Source: Comamonadaceae bacterium (GTDB taxonomy: Bacteria; Pseudomonadota; Gammaproteobacteria; Burkholderiales; Burkholderiaceae_C). Taken from it: 64,000 nt of DNA. Shown here one piece after another: positions 26,827-35,131 of this stretch. The notes below the pieces were generated by a model. It saw only the letters and a program-made list of their open reading frames with translations, was not told where the DNA came from and did not search any database. Location: the NCBI GenBank assembly GCA_947448745.1, contig CANFOQ010000011.1, positions 1 to 64,000 of the forward strand. The letters run 5' to 3'. How positions within the stretch are numbered: position 1 is the first letter of the stretch; every line of letters begins with the position of its first letter. The position numbers were made by a program, and so were the translations under genes.

Positions 26827-27327
26827 ATGCCTGATTTCAGTATAGATTTCGCGGCGAAACTTTCAGAAGTAGCTGAAACATTGAACCATGAAATCGACCA
26901 AGACTTTGAATCCGGTAGGACTATCCTGTACCTCAGTCGGTTGTCAATAGAAATCGCATTGAAATCAATGCTTGAACAAGCTGGCGTGCCTGAACAGGTT
27001 ATTCGAAAACGGTCACATAATCTTCATGCACTTCTAAGTGATCTCTCAAATTGCGAAGTAGAGATCGACATTGAACCACAGGTAAAAGCATGGGTGACAG
27101 CAACCGCTCTTAGAGCAATCACCATCCAGCAGGACAACGGTGTTATAACCGTTGGCGAAATAATTGAGGCTGAAGTACAAGGTGCCTCTAAATATCCGAC
27201 TCGAATTCGCTATGGCAGCAGCGTTGTGGACTTCTCTCCGCAGTTGGTTGCAGTATGTTCAAAAAAAGTAGTGGAGTGGGTGAAGTTGCACTGGCATACG
27301 GTACGAACTAGGAGGAAGACCTTATAG
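26827..27327 (+). CDS. HEPN-like helical protein
   Basis: The 166-residue cytoplasmic protein has a helical N-terminal two-thirds, with LYLSRLSIEIALKSMLEQ followed by RKRSHNLHALLSDL. That layout is seen in HEPN-domain proteins, in which an Rx4-6H-type motif can be an RNase centre; here RKRSH fits loosely. HEPN proteins often act in toxin or defence systems, but no nucleotidyltransferase partner is adjacent. It follows the exported protein after 18 nt. The assignment is tentative. Confidence 0.5.
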   Translation: MPDFSIDFAAKLSEVAETLNHEIDQDFESGRTILYLSRLSIEIALKSMLEQAGVPEQVIRKRSHNLHALLSDLSNCEVEIDIEPQVKAWVTATALRAITIQQDNGVITVGEIIEAEVQGASKYPTRIRYGSSVVDFSPQLVAVCSKKVVEWVKLHWHTVRTRRKTL

Positions 27328-27416
27328 CCATCTACCGTTTACTCAAAGCCAAAGCGGTATTTTCAATTTAGTCGTGACGGACACAAGTATTGAGTCTGAA
27401 GTCAGCCCCGTCTAAC

Positions 27417-27836
27417 TTACCAAACATTCCACCATTTTTTTCCCCGCTTACAAAGCTCAGAGTGAACCGGTTCCCAATGGCCATTAGGAACGACAGGCAA
27501 ATCTTTATATTCTTTGTGGTACGTCTCTTTACCATCTACTCCGACAATTGTGTACTCGGAAATTTGGAGAGTTCTGTCCTCGCATAGTGCCCCCATCAGT
27601 ACTCGGAAAGTTACACCATCTTTTTCTTTCCATTGAACCCAAGCTTTGATCCAACGCTTCCCCTTATTCACCCCATCATCGACGGTAAGTGCCTCAAATG
27701 TTTTTGTATCGACCTGATAACCGGGCGAAAGTATTTGCCATCTGTCTCCTATCGGCTGAGCAACTGCAAAACCAAACCATGCCCATCCAAGCAAAGCCGC
27801 AAATATGGCCATGATCTTTGAGTTTTTTAGTGGCAT
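27417..27836 (-). CDS. Exported hypothetical protein, possibly surface-adhesin E-like
   Basis: The 139-residue protein has a signal peptide (IMAIFAALLGWAWFGFAVAQ) and a short mature domain ending GHWEPVHSELCKRGKKWWNV. The sequence WQILSPGYQVDTKTF...VWVQWKEKDG-like layout recalls small adhesin-E-type proteins of betaproteobacteria, but the match is weak. It is one of several short exported proteins on the minus strand here. Confidence 0.55.
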   Translation of the reverse strand: MPLKNSKIMAIFAALLGWAWFGFAVAQPIGDRWQILSPGYQVDTKTFEALTVDDGVNKGKRWIKAWVQWKEKDGVTFRVLMGALCEDRTLQISEYTIVGVDGKETYHKEYKDLPVVPNGHWEPVHSELCKRGKKWWNVW

Positions 27837-27847
27837 AAATTAAGTCC

Positions 27848-28111
27848 TCATGTTGCGACTGGTAATCTGAAAAATTTGTTAAGGCCAAGAGCGACGACAC
27901 TTTTGGCGAAACAAGTCACACTCGCTCTGTCAAGTTCTTTTTCTTTAATAGGCCAAAATGTGCACTTATCCCAACCATGAATTCTTAATATGTCAATATT
28001 GAAACGCCCTGCATGTTTCATAATATTTCCAAAAAATAACAGCTGCAAAGTTGGCCAAGCCCAGCTCGATATTGAAAGGGTTGTGAAAAATAGTGCTATT
28101 ATGAATTTCAT
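27848..28111 (-). CDS. Small exported hypothetical protein
   Basis: From ATG 28109-28111 the frame encodes 87 residues with a hydrophobic N-terminus (FIIALFFTTLSISSWA) that looks like a signal peptide, then a basic mature part with two cysteines. No family is recognised. It lies between two other small exported proteins on the same strand. The start is uncertain because the open frame continues upstream. Confidence 0.4.
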   Translation of the reverse strand: MKFIIALFFTTLSISSWAWPTLQLLFFGNIMKHAGRFNIDILRIHGWDKCTFWPIKEKELDRASVTCFAKSVVALGLNKFFRLPVAT

Positions 28112-28131
28112 GAAGTTGAATAACTCTAAAA

Positions 28132-28479
28132 TTACCGCTTGTCGTAACCCATATTTGACATGCAACCATACACATATCCAAATCTACTGTAGAAATTACT
28201 ATCTTCTGTTTGTCCTTCGAGAATTATTGAAGGATTGGTTCGGCAATTAATACTTGTGGAGGATCCAGAACAGTATGTAGAACCAGTAATTATCTGCGTG
28301 GGATTTTTTATAAAATTAGGAGGGTATAAAGTTAACGCTTTATCGCTGCATCGATTAAGATTTGACTGAGTCGTCAATGGATCATCCCCTGCGCGAGTCC
28401 AGGAGCTAGCAAGAAATGGTGAGCTTGCGCAGGCGGTCAATGTAACGCAGCAAATTAAAATATTTAATTTTTTTATCAT
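28132..28479 (-). CDS. Small lipoprotein, unknown function
   Basis: The 115-residue protein begins MIKKLNILICCVTLTACASS, with the lipobox LTAC. The mature part has four further cysteines (NRCSDK, TYCSGSS, NCRTNP, YGCMSN), probably forming disulfides. ATG 28477-28479 was chosen because further upstream the frame enters the IS30 tail relic. Function unknown. Confidence 0.6.
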   Translation of the reverse strand: MIKKLNILICCVTLTACASSPFLASSWTRAGDDPLTTQSNLNRCSDKALTLYPPNFIKNPTQIITGSTYCSGSSTSINCRTNPSIILEGQTEDSNFYSRFGYVYGCMSNMGYDKR

Positions 28480-28504
28480 TGTGAACTTTCTATTGGTGGT
28501 GGAT

Positions 28505-28543
28505 TCAAGTTCGAAGCGCAACGCGCTTTAGTGATTGATGAAA
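28505..28543 (-). pseudogene. Second IS30 transposase tail relic
   Basis: The minus strand encodes FHQSLKRVALRT and a stop, identical in protein to the end of the relic at 25651-25776 and nearly identical in DNA. The two tails are in the same orientation and enclose the 2.8-kb stretch of small exported genes, which points to past IS30 activity around this segment. Confidence 0.75.
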
Positions 28544-28653
28544 CTGACCTGCCCCCTTTTGCCATACTACTCATTAGTTGGAAGTCCGGGTTAGAGCCAA
28601 CCCGACAAATGTCATCAATACAACCCATTTCAACATCCGCTCATACCTTTAAA

Positions 28654-29109
28654 TTAAAATCCTTTTTCAATCTTTTCGCATTGGTACGAAGATTCATTTA
28701 GAGCGCCACCAACATGGTCATTCAAGTAAGCGACAAGCGTATTTCGGTTTATTTTTAGCAAGCCTCTTGTAAATAGCGGAATTGCAGTTACCTCACTATG
28801 AGTTTCTGTAACGATTGAATACTCCCAAGGCTCATACGGACTCGGTGCATAAATCTTCATTCCACGTTCATCTTTCTCTTTATCAGCCTGCTGATAATTC
28901 CGCGACCGCATTTGATTAAATTTCTCCCAACTCTGCCTTTGTAAATGGTCATCAACGAAAATTTTTCTATTACCAAAATCAATCTCAAGATAGACCTTGT
29001 TTGCTCCTTCTCCAATTTGTTTGCACTGAAGAACGACTAAGTTGTTTTGTGCTTGTGCGCTACCAAGAGAGGCCATGGCTAAAAAAAACCAAAAGAACGA
29101 TTTATTCAT
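28654..29109 (-). CDS. Exported hypothetical protein
   Basis: The 151-residue protein has a clear signal peptide (FFWFFLAMASLGSAQAQ) and a beta-rich mature part with one Cys near each end (VLQCKQ, YQCEKI), probably joined. No family is recognised. ATG 29107-29109 gives the best signal peptide. It has an AT-rich upstream region of about 200 bases (29110-29316) that should carry its promoter. Confidence 0.6.
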   Translation of the reverse strand: MNKSFFWFFLAMASLGSAQAQNNLVVLQCKQIGEGANKVYLEIDFGNRKIFVDDHLQRQSWEKFNQMRSRNYQQADKEKDERGMKIYAPSPYEPWEYSIVTETHSEVTAIPLFTRGLLKINRNTLVAYLNDHVGGALNESSYQCEKIEKGF

Positions 29110-29316
29110 AAACCTATGCCTCCAAAAGAGCCGCAAACCTATACAAATGATAATTTTGTAGTGTCAATCAAGCCTAAATTTTACTATTTTTTGTACAATA
29201 AATGATATTTTGTGTTGTATTTTTAATTAAAATATGTACAGGTGGACCAATCTAGCTGATCTAGGAAAAAACCGCCACTTCTGAACCTGTAGGGTGTAGA
29301 TCGATAAGGCCAACTA

Positions 29317-30402
29317 ATGCTGAACAAAAACTTTTGGATGGTTCGCACCGCAGAGCGCGGTTACCCCTTTGAAGACTTTAGAGAAAAGTCGCTGATCAGC
29401 ATCGGCTGGGGTAGGGTTGGCGTGACGATGCGATTCTTAATCTTTGTCTTAACTGCTATTTCAATTTGGGCTAATGCGTTAGCGGCAGAGCCCAATAATC
29501 AGCAAGTTCTTTTGGCGCAGGCCAATTTTCAAGAACACACTGCGCAAAAGATGGTGGAAATTGCGAACTCGAAACGGGACAGATCAAGCGACCCAGACTA
29601 TATTGCGGCCAAGGAAGGGGTTGTCAATACTTTACTGAGCTTTGTCGTTTTCTGCTATCTCTATCTCGGCTATACGTACATCACCAACCGCCCTACGGGC
29701 TTTGGCAATGGTGCTATCTCAACAAGACACAAGACACCAAAGCACGAAATGATAAAAATACCGGGCGGTACTTTTGAAATGGGGACAGATATTTTTCGAA
29801 ACACAAAGCCCGTAAGACAAGTAACAGTGCGCGCCTTCATGCTGAGCAATATCGTTGTAACTCAAGAGCAGTGGAGTTCCTTGATGAATGGGGATAACCC
29901 AAGCAGCAATCAAGAAGGTGGAGATCATCCCGTCAATTGTGTTAGTTGGCATGAGGCGCAAGCCTACATAACAAAGCTGAACGAGAAAACAGGAAAGCAG
30001 TACCGACTCCCAACAGAGGCGGAATGGGAATATGCGGCCAGAGCTGGTAGCGGTGGTCGATGGTGCTTTGGTGATGAGGAGTCGCAGCTTGGCGATTTTG
30101 CGTGGTATCAGGCGAATTACCACTATATCCGGCGCAAGGTTGGGCAGAAGAAGCCGAACTCATTTGCACTCTACGACATGCACGGTCTCATACAAGAGTG
30201 GGTTCAAGATGTGTGGCATTCAAACTATAAAGATGCCCCGCATGATGGCACTGCGCGGACGGCGGGTAATCAAACCAAGCGTGTAATTCGAGGAGGGCCG
30301 CCGTCAGGGGACGCAAAGAGCCTTTGCTCAGCATCGCGAAATCATGCTTCAGCTGAAATGAAGGCTAGTGATATTGGTTTTCGAATCGCTCATTCTTGCT
30401 AA
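29317..30402 (+). CDS. SUMF1/formylglycine-generating-type domain protein with a chimeric start
   Basis: Residues 140-361 form a sulfatase-modifying-factor fold: IPGGTFEMGTDIF, VTQEQWSSLM, HPVNCVSWHEAQAYITKLNE, RLPTEAEWEYAARAG and the ending SDIGFRIA. The catalytic Cys pair of true FGEs is not apparent, so this is probably a non-catalytic relative. Before it are a signal-like segment (FLIFVLTAISIWANALAA) and a membrane helix. The first 35 residues (NFWMVRTAERGYPFEDF) look instead like the start of an Mrr-type restriction-enzyme N-domain fused in frame. The native start may be ATG 29428. Confidence 0.78.
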   Translation: MLNKNFWMVRTAERGYPFEDFREKSLISIGWGRVGVTMRFLIFVLTAISIWANALAAEPNNQQVLLAQANFQEHTAQKMVEIANSKRDRSSDPDYIAAKEGVVNTLLSFVVFCYLYLGYTYITNRPTGFGNGAISTRHKTPKHEMIKIPGGTFEMGTDIFRNTKPVRQVTVRAFMLSNIVVTQEQWSSLMNGDNPSSNQEGGDHPVNCVSWHEAQAYITKLNEKTGKQYRLPTEAEWEYAARAGSGGRWCFGDEESQLGDFAWYQANYHYIRRKVGQKKPNSFALYDMHGLIQEWVQDVWHSNYKDAPHDGTARTAGNQTKRVIRGGPPSGDAKSLCSASRNHASAEMKASDIGFRIAHSC

Positions 30403-30565
30403 TGTGGCATGTGCTGCGCTTGAACCAATGGCAATAAGCAACCTTAATGCACTACAACCCAACAAAACGATTCAAAGCTTTGTCCACCTGACCTTCCATC
30501 TGCACGTCCCCAAATAGAAACACCTTTCCACATTTAATGAGTTGCGTACTTCAGAAAGTTCCAAA

Positions 30566-31183
30566 ATGAATGAACCATTTCCGATACGCGAGTATGAAGA
30601 GGCGGTGTATATATTTTGGTTCGGGCCTAAACTGCAAGCGGTCAAGATCGGTCATACAAATGACCCACGCAGGCGACTTGCAGAGTTGACCAGCGCAACT
30701 GGGGTCCCAGGATTTGTTTCTGAATATGCTGCTGTAGTTTGGCTCGATAGAACTAGAGAAAAAGTTGAGGCGATGGCGAATGAACTCGCATCTGAATTCC
30801 GCAGGGATGGAGAGTGGTTTGATTTGACGGCGGCAGAGGGCTTGAATTATGTCGTGGCTGCAGCTAAGCAGCTGGGCGTCAGATATGAAATCGAGGATTT
30901 GGCGAATCTACAAGCTCAAACAAAAGAAGTTCGTGCGGAGGGTATTAACGAGGAAATAGATCATTTTGAATTGGCTAGACAATGGGAAATTGCCCACAAT
31001 TATGAAAAAAACTATGCGGCGAGACGTGAAGTCCTTATTGAAGACCAGCAATATCGGACTGAATATTTGAAACAAAAATGGCGAGCAAGCGACGGCTCAC
31101 AAGCCGTTCAGCATGATCATTCAGCCAAGCCTATTTGGATGTGGTACCGACCCGCAATGGGTAACTCGAAGAAAAAAGATTGA
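30566..31183 (+). CDS. T5orf172/MUG113-type GIY-YIG-like protein
   Basis: The roughly 205-residue protein has the GIY-YIG-related pattern VYIFWFGPKLQAVKIGHTND, PRRRLAELTSATGVP, and then a REDGEW-like FRRDGEWFDL. The remainder is helical and charged. Such domains occur in phage proteins and nuclease-like proteins; activity here is unproven. ATG 30566 was chosen over an upstream in-frame start because it fits the domain start. Composition resembles the rest of the accessory region. Confidence 0.72.
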   Translation: MNEPFPIREYEEAVYIFWFGPKLQAVKIGHTNDPRRRLAELTSATGVPGFVSEYAAVVWLDRTREKVEAMANELASEFRRDGEWFDLTAAEGLNYVVAAAKQLGVRYEIEDLANLQAQTKEVRAEGINEEIDHFELARQWEIAHNYEKNYAARREVLIEDQQYRTEYLKQKWRASDGSQAVQHDHSAKPIWMWYRPAMGNSKKKD

Positions 31184-31284
31184 GATGAACAGGGTCTGGC
31201 TTTGGAAGAGATTCGCCTGTATTCGGAGCAGATGACATTGGATCTATTTATCGGGTTTATTGCGAATGCGGCTACAGCGAAGAT

Positions 31285-31626
31285 GTGACGGTAGGTGGAA
31301 ATCGAAGCTCTTTTTTAGATCACTCAAGCTTTCCTTTTTTTTGCGGTCGGTGCGGACTTGTTAGCGTCAATATTGCCAAGTTAGCGCGTGAGCAAGTGGT
31401 ATCGACCTGTCCATCATGTCTATCACCAGGATGTACGCAGTACGGCATTCCACCCTTGTCGCTTCATGATTTAAGGCCTATGTCTTCGTTGAGAAAGTTG
31501 TTTTCTCGCCCAAAAAAGGACGCCCCCGCAACATCAGTCATTCGATGGGGCAATCGGGAGGCGAGCGATGAAGGTCACACATGCCCTAGATGCCGTGAGA
31601 TGCGGCAGCGTCAAACTGCGCTATGA
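31285..31626 (+). CDS. Zinc-ribbon hypothetical protein, start possibly damaged
   Basis: The frame contains three Cys pairs (CGRC, CPSC, CPRC), and the same frame continues upstream through YCECGYSEDV, which would complete a zinc ribbon. There is no normal start in that frame before GTG 31285. An ATG at 31187 would join it if a single A were missing (ATG-A-ACAGGG). The intact gene may therefore have begun at 31187 and suffered a one-base insertion. Function unknown. Confidence 0.45.
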   Translation: MTVGGNRSSFLDHSSFPFFCGRCGLVSVNIAKLAREQVVSTCPSCLSPGCTQYGIPPLSLHDLRPMSSLRKLFSRPKKDAPATSVIRWGNREASDEGHTCPRCREMRQRQTAL

Positions 31627-31967
31627 AAAGTGTCTACAGGTTTGGGGGAATGCCAGGTATCTGCAACCGCAGTCATTCGATCGTCGAGATTGACCGACGG
31701 CAGTCAGCCTTAAACAGTCACTGATGCGAATGGCTGAGGCCAGCCTTGAACTTGCAAGTCGAATGTCTTATAAATCAACGCGGTTCAATACATTGACTCA
31801 CAAAAAAATTCGGCACCCGTCTCTGCTTTGCACAGTTATTCGACACTTTTACAAAGAATTTTTAACCTGATTTGGTCTCTTCTCAGAGGAAACAGAGCTT
31901 TAAACTTTGTTATCAGGTCCCTGGCAGGCGCAAAGACGGATGTGCCTAGTTTAGGCTTGCATTGACA
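31627..31967. other. Intergenic stretch with no gene found
   Basis: These 341 bases separate the accessory region from the two-component system. No open frame, tRNA or strong hairpin was seen. The part nearer 31800-31920 is AT-rich. The stop of the response-regulator gene is at 31968-31970. Confidence 0.5.
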
Positions 31968-32651
31968 TCAAGCCGGCACATCAAACCGATAACCCAACCC
32001 ATACACCGACGCGATGCAATCACCGTCCGCGTCCAAGGCCTGAATTTTTTTGCGCAGATTCTTGATGTGCGTGTCAATCGCTCGGTCGCTGATGTCGCGC
32101 TGGCTGTCGTGCACCGAGGCCAGCAACTGGTCGCGTGAATACACCCGCCCCGGGCGGCTCAGAAGCAGTCTGAACATCAAAAATTCAATCCGTGTGAGCG
32201 ACAACCACTCGCCGCGCCAGCTGATGCGAAACGCCGCGTCGTCCACCTGCCACAGTGCGGGCGTGGCTTTGAGTAGCCCTTGCGAGCGGCGCAGCAAAGC
32301 CCGCACCCTCGCCACCACCTCGCGGGGCGCAAAGGGTTTGCACACATAGTCATCTGCGCCGGTGTTGAGACCCAGCAGCCTGTCGAGTTCATCCACGCGG
32401 GCGGTCAGCATGAGGATGGGCACATCACTGAAACCACCCACCGACTTGCACAGCGTGATGCCGTCCATGCCGGGCAGCATCCAATCCAAAATCACCGCAT
32501 CCGGGGCTTGTTGTTGAATCAAGCGCAGCGCCTCATGGCCGTCGTGTGCAGATGTGGCTTCCAAGCCTTCATCGCGCAAATAACTCAGCAGCAAGGCGGC
32601 AATTTTGGGGTCGTCTTCCACCACCAAGACGCGGCTGTGGTTGCTGTTCAT
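31968..32651 (-). CDS. OmpR-family response regulator
   Basis: The 227-residue regulator has a receiver domain with the phosphorylation site D56 (VILDWMLPGMDG), then a winged helix ending in RKKIQALDADGDCIASVYGL and GYRF. It should be phosphorylated by the kinase encoded upstream, whose gene it overlaps by 4 nt. Likely targets are the two 48-bp sites at 34175 and 35814. Its cue is unknown. Confidence 0.92.
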   Translation of the reverse strand: MNSNHSRVLVVEDDPKIAALLLSYLRDEGLEATSAHDGHEALRLIQQQAPDAVILDWMLPGMDGITLCKSVGGFSDVPILMLTARVDELDRLLGLNTGADDYVCKPFAPREVVARVRALLRRSQGLLKATPALWQVDDAAFRISWRGEWLSLTRIEFLMFRLLLSRPGRVYSRDQLLASVHDSQRDISDRAIDTHIKNLRKKIQALDADGDCIASVYGLGYRFDVPA

Positions 32652-34144
32652 GCCGCTGGGGCTGCCTGCAAGGGCAGCTGAATCTGAAATAACACGCCGC
32701 CAAGTTCAGAGGCAGAGGCGCTGATGTGGCCGTGGTGCGCTTTGGCGATTTGTTCGCCAATGGCCAAGCCCAAGCCGCTGCCGCCAGCGTCCCGACTGCG
32801 CGACGCCTCGGCGCGGTACAGCGGCTCAAAGACGCGGGAAAGCTCGGCAGGGGAGAGGCCTGGGGCGCTGTCTTCGAGGTCGATGACCACCAGCGTGTCT
32901 TGGCAATGCAGGCGCAATACCACCTGCCCCGGCGCGTGGGTGTAGCGCAAGCTGTTGTCCAGCAGGTTGCCCAGCAGTTGTTCGATGCGCTTGGCGTCCC
33001 ATCGCACGCTGAGCGATGGCCATGTGGTTTCAAACTGCAAAGTCAAACCGGCTTGTTGAGCACGCAGCGCAAAGCGCTGTGTGATGTTTTGCAGCAGTGC
33101 GACAGCATCGAGGGTTTCAAAGTAACAAGGCAGGGCGTTCAAGTCGGCCATGGCCAACAGGTGCAAATCATCCACCAGTGCATTCAACTTCAGCACCTCT
33201 TCACGCAAAGACTGCAAGGTGGCCGGTGAGGCGCTGTGGATGCCGTCGACCAGCGCGTCAATTTCACCACGCAGCACCGTGAGCGGTGTGCGCAGTTCAT
33301 GCGACATGTTGGCAATCCATTGACGTCGACTCGCCTCAAGTTGTTGCAAGCCTTCGGTCATGAGGTTGATGTTGCGCATGGTGTCGCCCAGTTCATCCGA
33401 GCGTTGTGTCTGCAGTCGAGTGTCCAACTTGCCTTGCGCAATCTGCTCGGTGGCGGTTTGAATTTGAAGCAAAGGCCGCACCACCTGACCTGCCGCCCAA
33501 CGCGCCACCCATGCGGCCACCAACAGCAACGCAGCGGCCACGACCAACATGCTTTGGTACTGCGCTGTCAAAAAATGCGTTTCCACGTCGCTGGGCACCG
33601 GCTTGAGTTTCACCATGCGCACCGTGGCCACCACGTGCCCCTTCAGCAACACCGGTCGCTCAATCACGGGTCCGGGCGTTGCACGCCACACAGTGCCCAA
33701 CAACAGATCACCGTTGAGACCAAAGATCGCCACCCGGTTTTTGAAAGCCTCTTTGCTGTCGCTGGGGCGTGGCGGGGGTCGAAAGAAACCACCTTGATCG
33801 GGGCCGTCGTGCGGCGGTGGCCGGTTCATGCTTTCTGGGGCCGGTCGATCATGGGGCGGTGCAGGCGGGCGAATGGCAAACCCTTGTTGGGTGCCGCCAA
33901 ACGCATGGAACAAGGCCTCTATGTTGACGCCTTGCGCGGTCATGGCCTCCATGCCACCCGCTTCTTCGGCGCGAGCCGACACCAGCGCGGTGAACGCTTC
34001 CAGTCGTTCCACATCGCGGCTGGCCAAGAAATCGGTGAAGCCATTGCGCAGGTTCCACGCGTTCAAGGCGCCCATGCACAACACCGTCAGCAGCACAGCG
34101 GACAGCAGCAACAGGGTTTGGGTGTGGGCAAGGCGAAAGCGCAT
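32648..34144 (-). CDS. Sensor histidine kinase with a His/Pro-rich periplasmic loop
   Basis: The 498-residue kinase has an N-terminal membrane helix, a periplasmic domain, a second helix, HAMP, the His box ANMSHELRTPLTVLRGEID (H282), and an ATPase domain with DNSLRYTHA and GGSGLGLAIG. The periplasmic loop is unusually rich in Pro and His (for example RPPAPPHDRPAPE and NRPPPHDGPD), suggesting a possible metal-binding sensor. ATG 34142-34144 was chosen; a TTG upstream at 34162 is less likely. It is divergent from the mipA-like gene and overlaps the regulator. Confidence 0.92.
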   Translation of the reverse strand: MRFRLAHTQTLLLLSAVLLTVLCMGALNAWNLRNGFTDFLASRDVERLEAFTALVSARAEEAGGMEAMTAQGVNIEALFHAFGGTQQGFAIRPPAPPHDRPAPESMNRPPPHDGPDQGGFFRPPPRPSDSKEAFKNRVAIFGLNGDLLLGTVWRATPGPVIERPVLLKGHVVATVRMVKLKPVPSDVETHFLTAQYQSMLVVAAALLLVAAWVARWAAGQVVRPLLQIQTATEQIAQGKLDTRLQTQRSDELGDTMRNINLMTEGLQQLEASRRQWIANMSHELRTPLTVLRGEIDALVDGIHSASPATLQSLREEVLKLNALVDDLHLLAMADLNALPCYFETLDAVALLQNITQRFALRAQQAGLTLQFETTWPSLSVRWDAKRIEQLLGNLLDNSLRYTHAPGQVVLRLHCQDTLVVIDLEDSAPGLSPAELSRVFEPLYRAEASRSRDAGGSGLGLAIGEQIAKAHHGHISASASELGGVLFQIQLPLQAAPAA

Positions 34145-34174
34145 GGGAAGAGATTGGGCCAATCAAATGTGAGC

Positions 34175-34222
34175 AGATTGTGAGGCTGCGCCCACATTGT
34201 CACCACATTGGTTTTTCAAAAT
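34175..34222. promoter_or_regulatory. 48-bp regulatory element, copy 1
   Basis: This 48-bp block, between the kinase and porin genes, aligns without gaps to 35814-35861 with 38 identities. It holds CACATTGT-cac-CACATTGG, two ACATTG units 11 bp apart, the spacing typical of OmpR-type binding sites, plus TTTTTCAAAAT. Its end is 46 nt before the mipA-like start. Confidence 0.65.
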
Positions 34223-34268
34223 GCTGTCACGGTCAACGTTTGGCTTGACCTTTCGAGAAAGTAGAACC

Positions 34269-35114
34269 ATGAAAAACAAACTCGGCCTGGGCGCCCTGGA
34301 GATGGAAGTGCAGCAAAGACATTGGGCAGCGCGGCTGCTCTTGGTCAGCACGATCTGGGCATGCAGTGGGCCTGCTGTGTTGGCACAAGAAGCCATCGGT
34401 GCCGACCCCACCTTGCCGTTTTACGCGCGTGAAGGCGGCAGTGTGCGCTTGGGTGCTTCAACCCGATCAGACACATCAGGCGACAAGCGCCCAGGTCTTG
34501 CTGTGATGCCCTCGGTGGAATACCACTGGGCCAACGGCTGGATGATCGGCACCGACCGTGGTGTTGCCTACAACTTCTCCAAAGAACCGGGCGTGCAATA
34601 CGGCTTGGGGCTGGGCGCGGACATGGGCCGCCGCGCCACCAGCACGGGTGAACTCTCGGGCATGGGCGGCATCGATGCGCAACTCGAATACACCGGCTTT
34701 GCCATGGTCGAGTTGCAACACGACTGGCGTGTGTTGTCGGCACTGCGTTATGGCGCGGGTGACAACCAACAGGGCGCGGTGCTGGAGTTGGGCGTGAACT
34801 ACAGCTTGGACTTGGCCCCGCGCTGGCGTGCTGGCTTGAACCTGGGGGCCAAGTTGGCCAACCAAAACTACATGCAAACCTATTGGGGGGTCAGCAGCAG
34901 CCAGTCGGTTTCAAGCGGCCATGCGGTCTACACACCCTCGGGCGGCTTGAGCGAGTTGAACGCAGGCGTCAACCTCAACTACCAAATCACCCCGCGTGTC
35001 TCGGTGTCTACCGGCGTCAACGCCATCAGTTTGCAAGGGGCTGCACGCAACAGCCCCTTGGTCACCAAGCCCGACAGTTTGATGGGCACGGTGTCCATCG
35101 GCTATTCATTTTGA
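34269..35114 (+). CDS. MipA/OmpV-family outer-membrane protein
   Basis: The 281-residue protein has a signal peptide ending near VLAQEAIG and a beta-barrel with VRLGASTRSDTSGDKRPGL, SVEYHWANGWMIGTDRGV and an aromatic end (GTVSIGYSF), the outer-membrane C-terminal signature. OmpV/MipA proteins are outer-membrane or murein-linked scaffolds. The start is ATG 34269, with the 48-bp site upstream. It is probably the first gene controlled by the adjacent two-component system. Confidence 0.82.
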   Translation: MKNKLGLGALEMEVQQRHWAARLLLVSTIWACSGPAVLAQEAIGADPTLPFYAREGGSVRLGASTRSDTSGDKRPGLAVMPSVEYHWANGWMIGTDRGVAYNFSKEPGVQYGLGLGADMGRRATSTGELSGMGGIDAQLEYTGFAMVELQHDWRVLSALRYGAGDNQQGAVLELGVNYSLDLAPRWRAGLNLGAKLANQNYMQTYWGVSSSQSVSSGHAVYTPSGGLSELNAGVNLNYQITPRVSVSTGVNAISLQGAARNSPLVTKPDSLMGTVSIGYSF

Positions 35115-35131
35115 AATTCAAAGGAGAAAAC

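Noticed and set aside
27390-27587. 65-residue plus-strand open frame
   Set aside because: Shadow of the minus-strand exported protein at 27417-27836.
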